Shown here: positions 37,566 to 46,572 of the stretch, piece after piece
Position numbering within the stretch: the stretch's first letter is position 1
Layout of the letters: each line of letters starts with the position of its first letter
Assembly: GCF_000710775.1 (NCBI RefSeq)
Contig: NZ_JOJP01000001.1
Span: 5,094,027-5,158,026, forward strand
Origin: Endozoicomonas elysicola
Lineage (GTDB): Bacteria > Pseudomonadota > Gammaproteobacteria > Pseudomonadales > Endozoicomonadaceae
Reading direction: 5' to 3'
DNA length: 64,000 nucleotides
Made by a program: the position numbers and the translations under genes
The notes under the pieces: generated by a model
Databases searched by the model: none
Seen by the model: only the letters and a program-made list of their open reading frames with translations
Told to the model about the DNA's origin: nothing

Positions 37566-38030
37566 ATGGCTATTCAAAATAAGACCTTAGTAAATAACAG
37601 GCTAGGTTCATTGCTATCCCGAGTTGGTATATTATCGATCATCGCGTTATCAGCTCTTATTACCGGATTTATCAGCCTTCAGTTCTTTTACCAGCAGAAA
37701 GTCGATGGTTATTTCTCCGACTTGGCTATTCACACTTCCTTAACCGATGAAGCAGCCCTGATCATCAGAACAAAAGATCATTGGATCACCACAGCTGGTC
37801 AGCACAGGGAAACCTACAAGCCTCTGCTGGCCAAAGAGCTGGGAGAATACCGAAATCATCGTTATGTAGGTTGGTTTTCCAGTTACGAGGATTGGTTAAG
37901 AAGCAATGATGGGTTGCCTTTTACTTTAATGTACGAAGTTCAGTACGAGCATGGCATCAGTCAGGAGGCTTTTTTCTTTAAGGGAATAGTACCTGCGAGA
38001 CTGATGGCCAGAGAAGTAAATATCAACTAA
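37566..38030 (+). CDS. Unknown single-pass membrane protein
   Basis: 154 residues. One hydrophobic segment (ILSIIALSALITGFISLQFF, about 20-40) followed by a soluble part rich in aromatic and charged residues, so it is probably anchored with the C-terminus outside. AGAAGG precedes the ATG by 6 bases. No family recognised. A position next to pilin suggests but does not show a link with surface assembly. The next sequence is a REP-like repeat. Confidence 0.6.
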   Translation: MAIQNKTLVNNRLGSLLSRVGILSIIALSALITGFISLQFFYQQKVDGYFSDLAIHTSLTDEAALIIRTKDHWITTAGQHRETYKPLLAKELGEYRNHRYVGWFSSYEDWLRSNDGLPFTLMYEVQYEHGISQEAFFFKGIVPARLMAREVNIN

Positions 38031-38057
38031 TTGTTCTTTGTGCCCTTGCATGACCTC

Positions 38058-38090
38058 CTCGTTCCCACGCTCCGCGTGGGAATGCATACC
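38058..38090. repeat. REP-like repeat, 5' side of the RAYT locus
   Basis: CTCGTTCCCACGCTCCGCGTGGGAATGCATACC has a CCCACGC-TCC-GCGTGGG stem and an asymmetric tail, the form of REP elements. Similar copies occur at 38839-39362 and 40397-40430, so the RAYT gene is bracketed by them. Confidence 0.85.
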
Positions 38091-38236
38091 CGCCCCACCA
38101 CCGGAAGCGTCCAACCGCCTTGCACCGATTTTAGATTCATTACAGATCTCCGGGTAGCGCCAGAAACTGGTCAACCGGTTCACTGTTCAACAAGTATGCT
38201 ATGCATTACCACACTGTAGAATGGACGTGCGCACAC

Positions 38237-38770
38237 TCACCAAACTGTGATCACATCCAGCAAACGGTCCTCACACCCAGCATAATTCCGGGCACTGGAA
38301 TAACGCCAATGCTCCGGAAAATCAACATACCCACGCTTTACCGGATTCTGGTGAATATATTCCACCTTCTGACTCATCATATCTTCATCAATGACCCATT
38401 CTGGACGAGAGCCTTCCTGCCAGAACTGAAGCACCCGATCTGATTTATGTTTCTTCTTATAAAAAGCCAACTGATCAAGAATGGTACTGACCTTTCGCTG
38501 CTTTAGATAGTCTATCAGCTGTCTGGCCGTATAAGCCTTGAACCTGGCAATATCTTTGTCCAGCTGTGGACTTTGAGCTAATAAATGAAGGTGATTTTCC
38601 AGTATCACATAGGCATAGAGCCGAAACTCCTCCTCCATCAGCCAGCGCAGAGAATCCAATAAAATGGCTACCGTATTCTGACGGGTAAACACCGGTATCC
38701 AATGAAGCACTGTAAGGGTAAGAAAATGAGGTTTATCTGGCTGGGTGAATGTATAACGGCTACGCCCCAT
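38237..38770 (-). CDS. REP-associated tyrosine transposase (RAYT)
   Basis: 177 residues of the Y1_Tnp (IS200-like) domain. The HUH motif is ENHLHLLAQ, the catalytic tyrosine region is KAYTARQLIDYL, and the C-terminal PVKRGYVDFPEHWRYSSARNY is a RAYT family signature. RAYTs bind and cleave REP hairpins and are thought to spread them. A domesticated single-copy gene. AAGGTC lies before the ATG. It is flanked on both sides by copies of the palindrome it probably acts on. Confidence 0.9.
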   Translation of the reverse strand: MGRSRYTFTQPDKPHFLTLTVLHWIPVFTRQNTVAILLDSLRWLMEEEFRLYAYVILENHLHLLAQSPQLDKDIARFKAYTARQLIDYLKQRKVSTILDQLAFYKKKHKSDRVLQFWQEGSRPEWVIDEDMMSQKVEYIHQNPVKRGYVDFPEHWRYSSARNYAGCEDRLLDVITVW

Positions 38771-39370
38771 TTATTGACCTTACGTTTATTGCAAGTAATG
38801 GTCATAGGACAGGAGGAAATGAGAAGAGTTCACTTACCCTCGTCCCCATGCTTTTAGGCCCTGTGAGTCCAACTTGGGAATGCATACGGGAATTTACAGA
38901 CACGCTCATAGCAGATATTTTGCCGAGAGCTCGGGTAGGCATTCCCACGGAGAACCCTGGGAGCGCGGTCATATCACCTACTCTCGTTCCCATGCTCTGC
39001 GTGGGAATGCATACGGAAGTTCGCAGACATTCTCGTCGCAGGTAATTGGAGGGAGCTTGGGGTAGGCATTCCCACGGAGGACCGTGGGAACGAGGTTATA
39101 CGGGAATTTACAGACCACGCTCATCGCAGATATTTTGCCGTGAGCTGGGGTAGGCATTCCCACGCCGGAGCGTGGGAACGAGATCATGTAATCCAGATTT
39201 CCAACTAAGGAAGAGGTTGCGAGTTATTCATCCCGTACTTTCACCCCTCGTTCCCATGCTCCGCATGGGAATGCATACGGGAGTCCGTAGGCTTTTCTGT
39301 AGTCGGTGTTTTTCTAGGAAGTTGGGGTAGGCATTCCCACGCCAGAGCGTGGGAACGAGGTCAGGTAAGA
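38771..39370. repeat. REP cluster downstream of the second pilin (BIME-like)
   Basis: 600 bases of repeated, alternately oriented palindromes. Forward type (CTCGTTCCCATGCTCTGCGTGGGAATGCATACGG) at 38839-38889 (degenerate), 38982-39015 and 39247-39280; reverse type (GTAGGCATTCCCACGCCGGAGCGTGGGAACGAGG) at 38935-38970, 39062-39096, 39152-39184 and 39327-39362. The intervening segments are also repeated: AATTTACAGAC...CGCAGATATTTTGCC occurs around 38891-38923 and 39106-39140. No ORF here is supported. Confidence 0.88.
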
Positions 39371-39877
39371 TCAACCGCAGTTGATACCTCTTCCAGGTGT
39401 TCCTGTGCTCGCAGCAACAGCAGGGTTAACTCCTGCCTCAAGAGCAACCGCAGCAACATCTGCATTGCAACCAGTACCAGACATAAGCCAATCAATAGCA
39501 CCATCGCGTGTAAACGGTGTCATGATAACTGTAAGCTCAGCATTCGCAGCAGTTCCGTCAGTTGCAGTAGTTTCAAGAGTGATAACACCATCATCAATTG
39601 CCAATGAGTTCACATAGCTGATAGTAGCACCAGCATTGTCTGCAGCGATCGCAGCAGGAATATCACGGGTAGCAGCATCACAACCAGCCATTGTTCCAGT
39701 TTCTTGGAAACACATAGCTACGCCAAACTTATATGAAGAAATACCCGCGACAGCACCAGTAACAATAGATCTCTGGGTGTAGTTCTGATACTGAGGAATT
39801 GCCACAGCCGCCAGAATACCGATAATCGCCACAGCGATCATCAATTCGATCAGAGTAAAACCCTGTTGTTTTTTCAT
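39371..39877 (-). CDS. pilA: Type IV pilin (PilA-like), second copy
   Basis: 168 residues beginning MKKQQG with the mature [29 protein letters not shown], including Glu5. This is a short 6-residue leader, typical of type IVa pilin. The C-terminal D-region has a cysteine pair ([14 protein letters not shown]) and an earlier one near [13 protein letters not shown]. Its mature N-terminus is near identical to that of the first copy, but the globular part differs. GACAGGTAAG precedes the start. It is divergent from the pilB that follows. Confidence 0.93.
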   Translation of the reverse strand: MKKQQGFTLIELMIAVAIIGILAAVAIPQYQNYTQRSIVTGAVAGISSYKFGVAMCFQETGTMAGCDAATRDIPAAIAADNAGATISYVNSLAIDDGVITLETTATDGTAANAELTVIMTPFTRDGAIDWLMSGTGCNADVAAVALEAGVNPAVAASTGTPGRGINCG

Positions 39878-40753
39878 CTTACCTGTCCCCCAGGAACGTA
39901 AAATTTGCCCGTAATAAGCCCTATGACTTACTTAAGGCACCAGAAGTTTGTGTACCTGCTGTCGTCCGTTCCCTGAACAAATCTTAAGAGTCCGCCTGAG
40001 TAATTTCGACGCTACGAGCCTGATAAACAACCCGGATAACGCACAATATTCTCCGACGGTCTCCTCAAGACGGTTGCAAAAATACAGTGAGCGCCAAAGA
40101 GTGACTGAAAAAGATGACAAAGAGATGAACCTGGTAGACTACCAACCTATGACACTTCCCATTTCTTCTTTTTAACTATCCTGCGATTCTGTAACAGCCC
40201 TGCTAACCTCCTGTTTCCCCCGCCGGAAATCATCTACAGAGTGACGTATTTTTATCCAACGGAATGAGTACGCTGGCAACAATATCACGGCAATCACAGC
40301 CTCTCAAGAGGCTTTACGCGTAGCCGTTGGCCTATGTCAACCAGAGCACATTTTTACTGTGTAAAACTGTCGTATTTCACTCGACAATTAAAGTTCTCTC
40401 GTTCCCACGCTTCGCGTCGGAACGTATACCAAAACGACAATGTATAACCTATCCACTCAGCCTAAGCTCTGACACAGCAGAACAATTAATGCAGCAACCC
40501 GGAGCCTGTGGAGTTTTCTGCAACTGCGGCTGGCGTTCCCAAGCCCCATGGGAACAAGGGCTGACTCCCCACCTACGCAACTCCCGCAAAAATGGCGTAT
40601 GCCTGTTAATTCGGGTGGCGTCTCCTTTAGGGAGCAGGCCTACGTAGCTTTTCGATCTCTGTGCCCCCACCACAAACCCCTTAACTATCCGCCATTTATG
40701 CTGATATATTACTTGTTAACCACGAATTTAATTCCTATGGACAGACACGGGTT
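39878..40753. other. Gene-free region pilA / pilB
   Basis: 876 bases. It holds a REP-like palindrome (40397-40430) and a degenerate one at 40531-40560 (GCGTTCCCAAGCCCCATGGGAAC), a short GCCTCTCAAGAGGC palindrome at 40299-40312 and no gene that I can support. The pilA and pilB promoters must lie here; a sigma-54 site of correct spacing was not found. Confidence 0.6.
40397..40430. repeat. REP-like repeat before pilB
   Basis: CTCGTTCCCACGCTTCGCGTCGGAACGTATACC, a slightly damaged member of the palindrome family around the RAYT gene. Confidence 0.75.
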
Positions 40754-42463
40754 ATGGCAAATAAACCTCTGACTGGGCTGGCTGCCCGCCTGCTGGCCGA
40801 TCAACTGATGGATGAGGCCTCTATTCACGAAGCTGAAGCGGCCGCAGCTAAAGCACAAAAGCCCTTTTCCCGGTATTTGCTGGAAAAAAAGCTCGTAGAC
40901 CCCAAAGCCCTGATGCTGGCCACAGCAGAAGAATTTGGCCTGCCCGTTCTCGACCTCAGTGCTTTCGATAAAGAGCACATTGCCAAGGGCGAGGTACAGG
41001 AAAAGCTCATTCGTAAACATAGCGTGCTCCCACTGATCAAGCGGGGATCGCACCTGTTTGTGGCCATCTCCGACCCTTCCAACCATCAGGGGCTGGATGA
41101 AATTCGCTTTAATACCGGCCTGACCATTCATTCGGTATTGGCTGAACCCGCCGTGTTGGAGAAGATGATTGAGACGTCTCTGGATGATACCGGAGATGCC
41201 TTAACGGACCTGGGTGATGAAGAGTTTGGCGATCTGGAAGATCTGGAAGTCAGTGCCGTTGACGATGCCGCTGATGATGTTCAAGGTGGGGATGGGAAAG
41301 ATGACACCCCGGTGGTTAAGTTCGTCAACAAAATGCTGCTTTCCGCCATCAAGGGCGGTGCCTCAGACCTTCACTTTGAGCCCTATGAGAAAGCTTATCG
41401 GGTACGTTTTCGGACCGACGGCATTCTCTTTGAAGCGACACGCCCACCGGTCTCACTGGGGCCAAGAATTGCCTCCCGCCTGAAGATCATGTCGGCCATG
41501 GACATTTCCGAGCGCAGAAAGCCTCAGGATGGCCGGATAAAAATGAAACTGTCGAAAACCAAGGCCATCGACTTTCGTGTTAACACACTACCCACGCTGT
41601 GGGGCGAAAAAATTGTACTGCGTATTCTCGACCCCTCCAGTGCCAAGATGGGGATTGATGCCCTGGGCTATGAAGAAGTCCAGAAAGCCATGTACATGAC
41701 GGCGCTTCATCAGCCACAGGGCATGATTCTGGTTACCGGCCCAACCGGCTCGGGAAAGACGGTATCGCTTTATACCGGTTTGAATATTCTGAATACCACC
41801 GAACGAAACATCTCCACAGCTGAAGATCCGGTGGAAATCAACCTGGAAGGTATTAACCAGGTTAACGTAAATCCCAAGCAGGGCATGGACTTCAGTCAGG
41901 CACTGAGAGCCTTCCTGCGTCAGGACCCGGACATCATCATGGTGGGTGAGATACGGGACCTGGAAACAGCCAACATTGCGATCAAGGCTGCACAGACTGG
42001 TCACATGGTACTCTCCACCTTGCACACCAACAGTGCTGCTGAGACTCTGACCCGTTTGCAGAATATGGGGGTACCCTCATTCAATATTGCGACGTCAGTC
42101 AGCCTGATCATTGCCCAGCGTCTGGCTCGAAGGCTCTGTAATAACTGCAAAACCAAAGTTAAAATCCCCAAAGAAACCCTGCTGGAAGAAGGTTTCACAG
42201 AAGAACAGGCAGCCAATGCAGAGATTTATGGCCCTAAAGGCTGTGATAACTGCAATAACGGCTACAAGGGCCGTGTAGGCATTTACGAGGTGGTGGCTAT
42301 CACACCCGGCATGCAACAGATCATCATGGAAGAAGGGAATTCTCTGCAAATCTCTGCGCAGGCCGAGAAAGAAGGATTTAACAACCTTCGCCAATCAGGA
42401 TTGCTCAAAGCCTTGCAGGGTGTCACCAGTCTTGAAGAAGTTAACCGGGTAACTCAGGATTAA
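40754..42463 (+). CDS. pilB: Type IV pilus assembly ATPase PilB
   Basis: 569 residues. N-terminal T2SSE_N domain (1-150) and an ATPase with Walker A GPTGSGKTVSLYTG near 331, the Asp box AEDPVEI, Walker B region DPDIIMVGEIRD and the His box. Near 461-499 CNNCK and CDNCNNGYKGRVGIYEV form the Zn tetracysteine of PilB. It powers pilus extension. In most relatives pilC and pilD follow pilB in the same operon; here a repeat and the convergent putA come next. Confidence 0.95.
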   Translation: MANKPLTGLAARLLADQLMDEASIHEAEAAAAKAQKPFSRYLLEKKLVDPKALMLATAEEFGLPVLDLSAFDKEHIAKGEVQEKLIRKHSVLPLIKRGSHLFVAISDPSNHQGLDEIRFNTGLTIHSVLAEPAVLEKMIETSLDDTGDALTDLGDEEFGDLEDLEVSAVDDAADDVQGGDGKDDTPVVKFVNKMLLSAIKGGASDLHFEPYEKAYRVRFRTDGILFEATRPPVSLGPRIASRLKIMSAMDISERRKPQDGRIKMKLSKTKAIDFRVNTLPTLWGEKIVLRILDPSSAKMGIDALGYEEVQKAMYMTALHQPQGMILVTGPTGSGKTVSLYTGLNILNTTERNISTAEDPVEINLEGINQVNVNPKQGMDFSQALRAFLRQDPDIIMVGEIRDLETANIAIKAAQTGHMVLSTLHTNSAAETLTRLQNMGVPSFNIATSVSLIIAQRLARRLCNNCKTKVKIPKETLLEEGFTEEQAANAEIYGPKGCDNCNNGYKGRVGIYEVVAITPGMQQIIMEEGNSLQISAQAEKEGFNNLRQSGLLKALQGVTSLEEVNRVTQD

Positions 42464-42497
42464 CCCTCACGCCCGCACCTTAGGCTGTCGCGAAAGC

Positions 42498-42571
42498 CTG
42501 GAACCACAAAGAGCACTAAGACCAGAAAGCAACCTTTCCCTTAGTGTTCTTCGTACTCTTTGTGGTTCCAG
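42498..42571. repeat. ACCACAAAG-type palindromic repeat between pilB and putA
   Basis: CTGGAACCACAAAGAGCACTAAG and its near-complement CTTAGTG...ACTCTTTGTGGTTCCAG. It lies after pilB in a convergent gap and could serve as a two-way terminator. Confidence 0.8.
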
Positions 42572-42642
42572 AAAATGCTTTAAGGTAATCCTTTCGTACT
42601 TTGCAACAACCTCACTCTGTATAGATACAAAGCATCAGTTTT

Positions 42643-45600
42643 TCACAAAGACTCACTTCCTAAAGAGAGCAGTGTGGCATTACCACCAACGGCCGTTGTA
42701 TTAATCGAGACGGTTTGCTCTGTAGCAAAACGCAGCAGATAGTTTGGCCCACCCGCCTTCGGACCAGTACCTGAAAGCCCCTGACCACCAAATGGTTGAA
42801 CCCCAACTACAGCCCCTGTCTGGTTCCGGTTAATATAGATATTCCCGACCTTAACCCGCTCTTCAATATACGTGGCAGTCACTTCATTACGGCTATGTAT
42901 CCCCAGGGTGAGTCCATACCCCGTACTGTTGATCTGATCAATCACCTCCGGCAACGCTTGTGCATCATAACGAATAACATGGAGAACAGGGCCGAAGTGT
43001 TCCTTCTCCAGCTGACCAATATGGTCGATTTCAAACGCCACTGGCGCAACAAAACTGCCATTGGAGCAAGCAGCTGGCAACTCACACTCAAACAGCAGCT
43101 TTGCCTCTTTTTTCATTCTCTCAATATGCGACTGAAGAGACTGCCGGGCTTTTTCATCAATAACAGGACCAATATCGGTTGAGTGAAGGCTAGGATTACC
43201 AATAGACAGTTCCTGCATCGCTCCCTGCAACAAAGAGATAACCCGATCGGCAATATCTTTCTGTACATAAAGCACTCTCAGTGCAGAGCACCGCTGCCCA
43301 GCACTGCCAAAAGCTGACAGAATCACGTCCTTAACCACCTGCTCTGGCAGTGCGGTAGAATCCACAATCATGGCATTCTGACCACCCGTTTCCGCAATCA
43401 ACGGTACGATCGGACCTGGACGATTGGCTAATGCCAGATTAATGACTCGAGCGGTTTCTGTGGAGCCGGTAAAAACGACACCCGCAATCCGAGTATCAGT
43501 AACCAGTTGATGACCAACCTTAGCACCAGCTCCGGGCAGTAATTGAATGACACCTCCAGGAATACCGGCCTGAAGCATCAGTTCAACCGCCCTGCCAGCA
43601 ATAAGCCCCGTCTGTTCCGCTGGCTTGGCAATAACCGTATTACCCGCGGCCAATGCGGCGGTTACCTGCCCCAGGAAAATCGCCAGGGGGAAGTTCCACG
43701 GACTGATACACAGAAATACGCCCCGTCCGGAGAGCCGAAGTTCGTTAGACTCTCCAGTAGGCCCGCCAGTAGGCTCCGGCATCATCGTAGATGATGAAAA
43801 TCGTTCTCGTGCCTGATTGGCGTAATAACGGCAGAAGTCTACCGCTTCACGCACTTCATCAATAGCATCGTGCAATGTTTTCCCCGCTTCCCGATGACAA
43901 AGGGCAACCAGTTCTTCACGGTTATCTTCCAGAAGATCAGCCAGCCTTTCCAGACATTGCGCACGTTCCTCCGCTGGCGTCGCATTCCATTTATAAAAGG
44001 CCGCGACAGCAACTCCGGCTGCAGTGTCAACCTGAGCGTCATCGCTCCACCTTAAATGACCTGCGAGTTGTGACCGGTCATAGGGGCAGGAGACTTCAGA
44101 AACCTCAGATGTCTGCGCAAGGTGTCCATCAACCCATGGCCCCTGATGCCAGTCATACTCCATAAAGCCCTGAACTTTCTGCTGGAATGTCTGCCACTGG
44201 CTTTCAATATCCACATTCACACCCAGTGAGTTTTTGCGTTTCTGTCCATATATATCGGGTGGGAGAGGGATTTGGTCATTCTGGAAACAGACCCGGCTCT
44301 TCAATGTTTCAACCGGGTGCTGAACCAGGGATGCAATAGGCGTTTTGGCATCCACCAGGCGGTGCACAAACGAGGAATTGGCGCCATTCTCAAGCAATCG
44401 CCGTACCAGATAAGGCAGCAAATCCTTATGACTACCCACCGGAGCATAGATGCGAACCGGATGGCCATGGTTGTCCAGCACCAGGTTATAAAGAGCATCC
44501 CCCATACCGTGAAGGCGCTGGAATTCAAAGTCATCTGTATTCTTATTATCAAGACCTGCCTGTTCTGCCATGGTAAGAATGCTGGCGACGGTATGGGCAT
44601 TATGACTGGCAAACTGAGGATAGAGCGTTGCTCTGACAGGTTCTGACAACAGAAACTTCGCACACACCAGGTAAGCAACATCGGTTGCCTCCTTTCGGGT
44701 ATACACCGGATAACCGGGAAGTCCCTGCTGCTGACAAAGCTTAATCTCACTGTCCCAGTATGCCCCTTTGACCAAACGAACCGGTATGCGGTCTCCCTGC
44801 TCCCGAGCCAGGGCTGACAGCCAGCACAGTGACGGAAGTGCACGTTTACCATAGGCCTGGATCACCAGGCCAAGCCCTCCCCACCCGCGACAATCCGGGT
44901 GTCGATAAACCCGCTCAAACACTTCCAGAAATAGCTCATGACGATCCTGTTCCTCTGCATCCATATTAATGGCAACATTGCCCGCCCTGGCTTCACGCAC
45001 CAGATCCAGCAGCGCCGGTACCAGCTCCTGAAAAACCCTGTCTTTTTGTGAAACTTCGTAGCGTGGGTGGAGAGCAGAAAGTTTGATGGAAATCCCGGCC
45101 CGGGAGGAACTTTTATGATCAGGCTCGGAAGCTACAGCCCTGATAGCTGCAAGGTATTCGTCATGGTAACGCCGGGCATCTTCCATCGTCAGGGCAGACT
45201 CACCTAACATATCAAAAGAGTAGGTATACCCTTTGTCTCGTTGTTTTAGACCATTCTTCAAAGCCTCTGAAATGGTGCGCCCCAGCACGAAATGACGCCC
45301 CATAATTTTCATAGCCTGATTGACGGCCTGACGAATCACCGGCTCTCCCATCCGATTCACCAGCTTTCCGATAACTCCTCCGGCAGAGCCATCTTCACCA
45401 GCTTCAAGGTTTACCACCTTACCCGTTAATAACAGTCCCCAGGTAGATGCATTAACAAGAAGCGAATCACTCTGGCTTAAGTGTTTCTTCCAGTCAGCCA
45501 CACTCAACTTATCACGGATCAGAGCATCAGCCGTTCGATTATCAGGAATACGCATCAAGGCTTCGGCCAGACACATCAACAGGATACCTTCCCGAGTATC

Positions 45601-45849
45601 CAGACTATACTGCAACAGCAATGCATCAATCATATGAATGCCATCATCACTTTCCCTGACTTTCTCAATCATCCTGCTTGCTCTGCTGGCAATAGCGGTA
45701 TAATCACTGGACTGAGCATCCAGCACCTCGACCAGCGCCTGCAACCAGGAAGCCTCATCAACCGAGTAATGAGGAGAGATTATCGACCAGAGCTCAGCCG
45801 GACTCTGCTGGACACTGTCTACAGTGAATGCATCTTTCGCCTGGAACAT
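42643..45849 (-). CDS. putA: Bifunctional proline dehydrogenase / P5C dehydrogenase PutA
   Basis: 1068 residues. PRODH barrel (about 100-500) has SIKLSALHPRYE, NMDAEEQDRHELFLEVFERV and RLVKGAYWDSEI. P5CDH domain (about 560-1030) has PWNFPLAIFLGQVTAALAAGN, FTGSTETARVIN, catalytic glutamate ETGGQNAMIVDST and cysteine in FGSAGQRCSALR near residue 850. The N-terminus lacks the ribbon-helix-helix DNA-binding domain of E. coli PutA, so it is a short enzyme-only type. It oxidises proline to glutamate at the membrane. GGAG lies about 10 bases before the ATG. Confidence 0.95.
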   Translation of the reverse strand: MFQAKDAFTVDSVQQSPAELWSIISPHYSVDEASWLQALVEVLDAQSSDYTAIASRASRMIEKVRESDDGIHMIDALLLQYSLDTREGILLMCLAEALMRIPDNRTADALIRDKLSVADWKKHLSQSDSLLVNASTWGLLLTGKVVNLEAGEDGSAGGVIGKLVNRMGEPVIRQAVNQAMKIMGRHFVLGRTISEALKNGLKQRDKGYTYSFDMLGESALTMEDARRYHDEYLAAIRAVASEPDHKSSSRAGISIKLSALHPRYEVSQKDRVFQELVPALLDLVREARAGNVAINMDAEEQDRHELFLEVFERVYRHPDCRGWGGLGLVIQAYGKRALPSLCWLSALAREQGDRIPVRLVKGAYWDSEIKLCQQQGLPGYPVYTRKEATDVAYLVCAKFLLSEPVRATLYPQFASHNAHTVASILTMAEQAGLDNKNTDDFEFQRLHGMGDALYNLVLDNHGHPVRIYAPVGSHKDLLPYLVRRLLENGANSSFVHRLVDAKTPIASLVQHPVETLKSRVCFQNDQIPLPPDIYGQKRKNSLGVNVDIESQWQTFQQKVQGFMEYDWHQGPWVDGHLAQTSEVSEVSCPYDRSQLAGHLRWSDDAQVDTAAGVAVAAFYKWNATPAEERAQCLERLADLLEDNREELVALCHREAGKTLHDAIDEVREAVDFCRYYANQARERFSSSTMMPEPTGGPTGESNELRLSGRGVFLCISPWNFPLAIFLGQVTAALAAGNTVIAKPAEQTGLIAGRAVELMLQAGIPGGVIQLLPGAGAKVGHQLVTDTRIAGVVFTGSTETARVINLALANRPGPIVPLIAETGGQNAMIVDSTALPEQVVKDVILSAFGSAGQRCSALRVLYVQKDIADRVISLLQGAMQELSIGNPSLHSTDIGPVIDEKARQSLQSHIERMKKEAKLLFECELPAACSNGSFVAPVAFEIDHIGQLEKEHFGPVLHVIRYDAQALPEVIDQINSTGYGLTLGIHSRNEVTATYIEERVKVGNIYINRNQTGAVVGVQPFGGQGLSGTGPKAGGPNYLLRFATEQTVSINTTAVGGNATLLSLGSESL

Positions 45850-46572
45850 ACCCTTCTCCGATGGGAGAGTGCAGAAAAAGTCAACAATGCTGCACCCAAT
45901 AATTCTAAAAGTTTATTTTGAATACCTGTCACTCTTCCTGAGCACTTATTGGTTTCCTGTTATCTGTACGACAATACTTAATTTAATACATATACACATA
46001 AGAACCAGACTAAAACACTAAACCCTCATGATAAATTAGCAAATACAGTATGCTATAAACGACACGACTCCCCAATAACAAAACAATCGTAATAATCTTA
46101 CGCTGGTACTGGTAGTCGGTACATACGAAAATTTCATCAACAAACGTATAGAACAATATCCCTACGATATAAACGAAGTTTATTGGACATCCAGCATTTT
46201 TATTCTCAGAAATCAGCCATAATATATTTAAGTACTTTCACACATTAAATAAAAGCAATAAATCAGCACCTAAACAAAAGTTCAGAACATGCCAGTCCAT
46301 ACAAACAACATTTTTCTAAAACAAGAACAGTTACAGGCAAGTAAAAAAGTCATCTGTCCTATAATCAACAGTGAGAAAAAGCTCACAAAATAAATATTCA
46401 CAAGAAAACAAACCAGACAAAAAAAACACTATATAAGTGTAAAAAAATAATTACTAATTGATATAGAACCAATAACTTCACTGCCTGTCGAATGTTGTCG
46501 CCATCTCGGCAAAAATGAGATCCGTCACAATTTTAAATCCAAATTCGTTCATCATTTAATAAGGATTCAATA
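45850..46572. other. Very AT-rich gene-free region before the first repeat protein
   Basis: 723 bases with no ORF that I can support; clearly poorer in GC than its surroundings. It separates divergent putA from the Gln/Pro-rich gene and contains AATAAGGA at 46558-46565 as the ribosome site for that gene. CAATTTTAAATC at 46528-46539 resembles CAATTAAATC placed equally far from the start of the second repeat protein. Confidence 0.6.

Noticed and set aside
38749-39187. Several ORFs of 60-98 codons in the REP cluster
   Set aside because: They are built from the repeated palindromes and have no ribosome sites or family matches.
39878-40130. Sigma-54 promoter for the second pilin
   Set aside because: A TGGCGC and TTGCA pair exists on the minus strand but the spacing is 18 rather than 12 between the GG and GC, so it does not fit.
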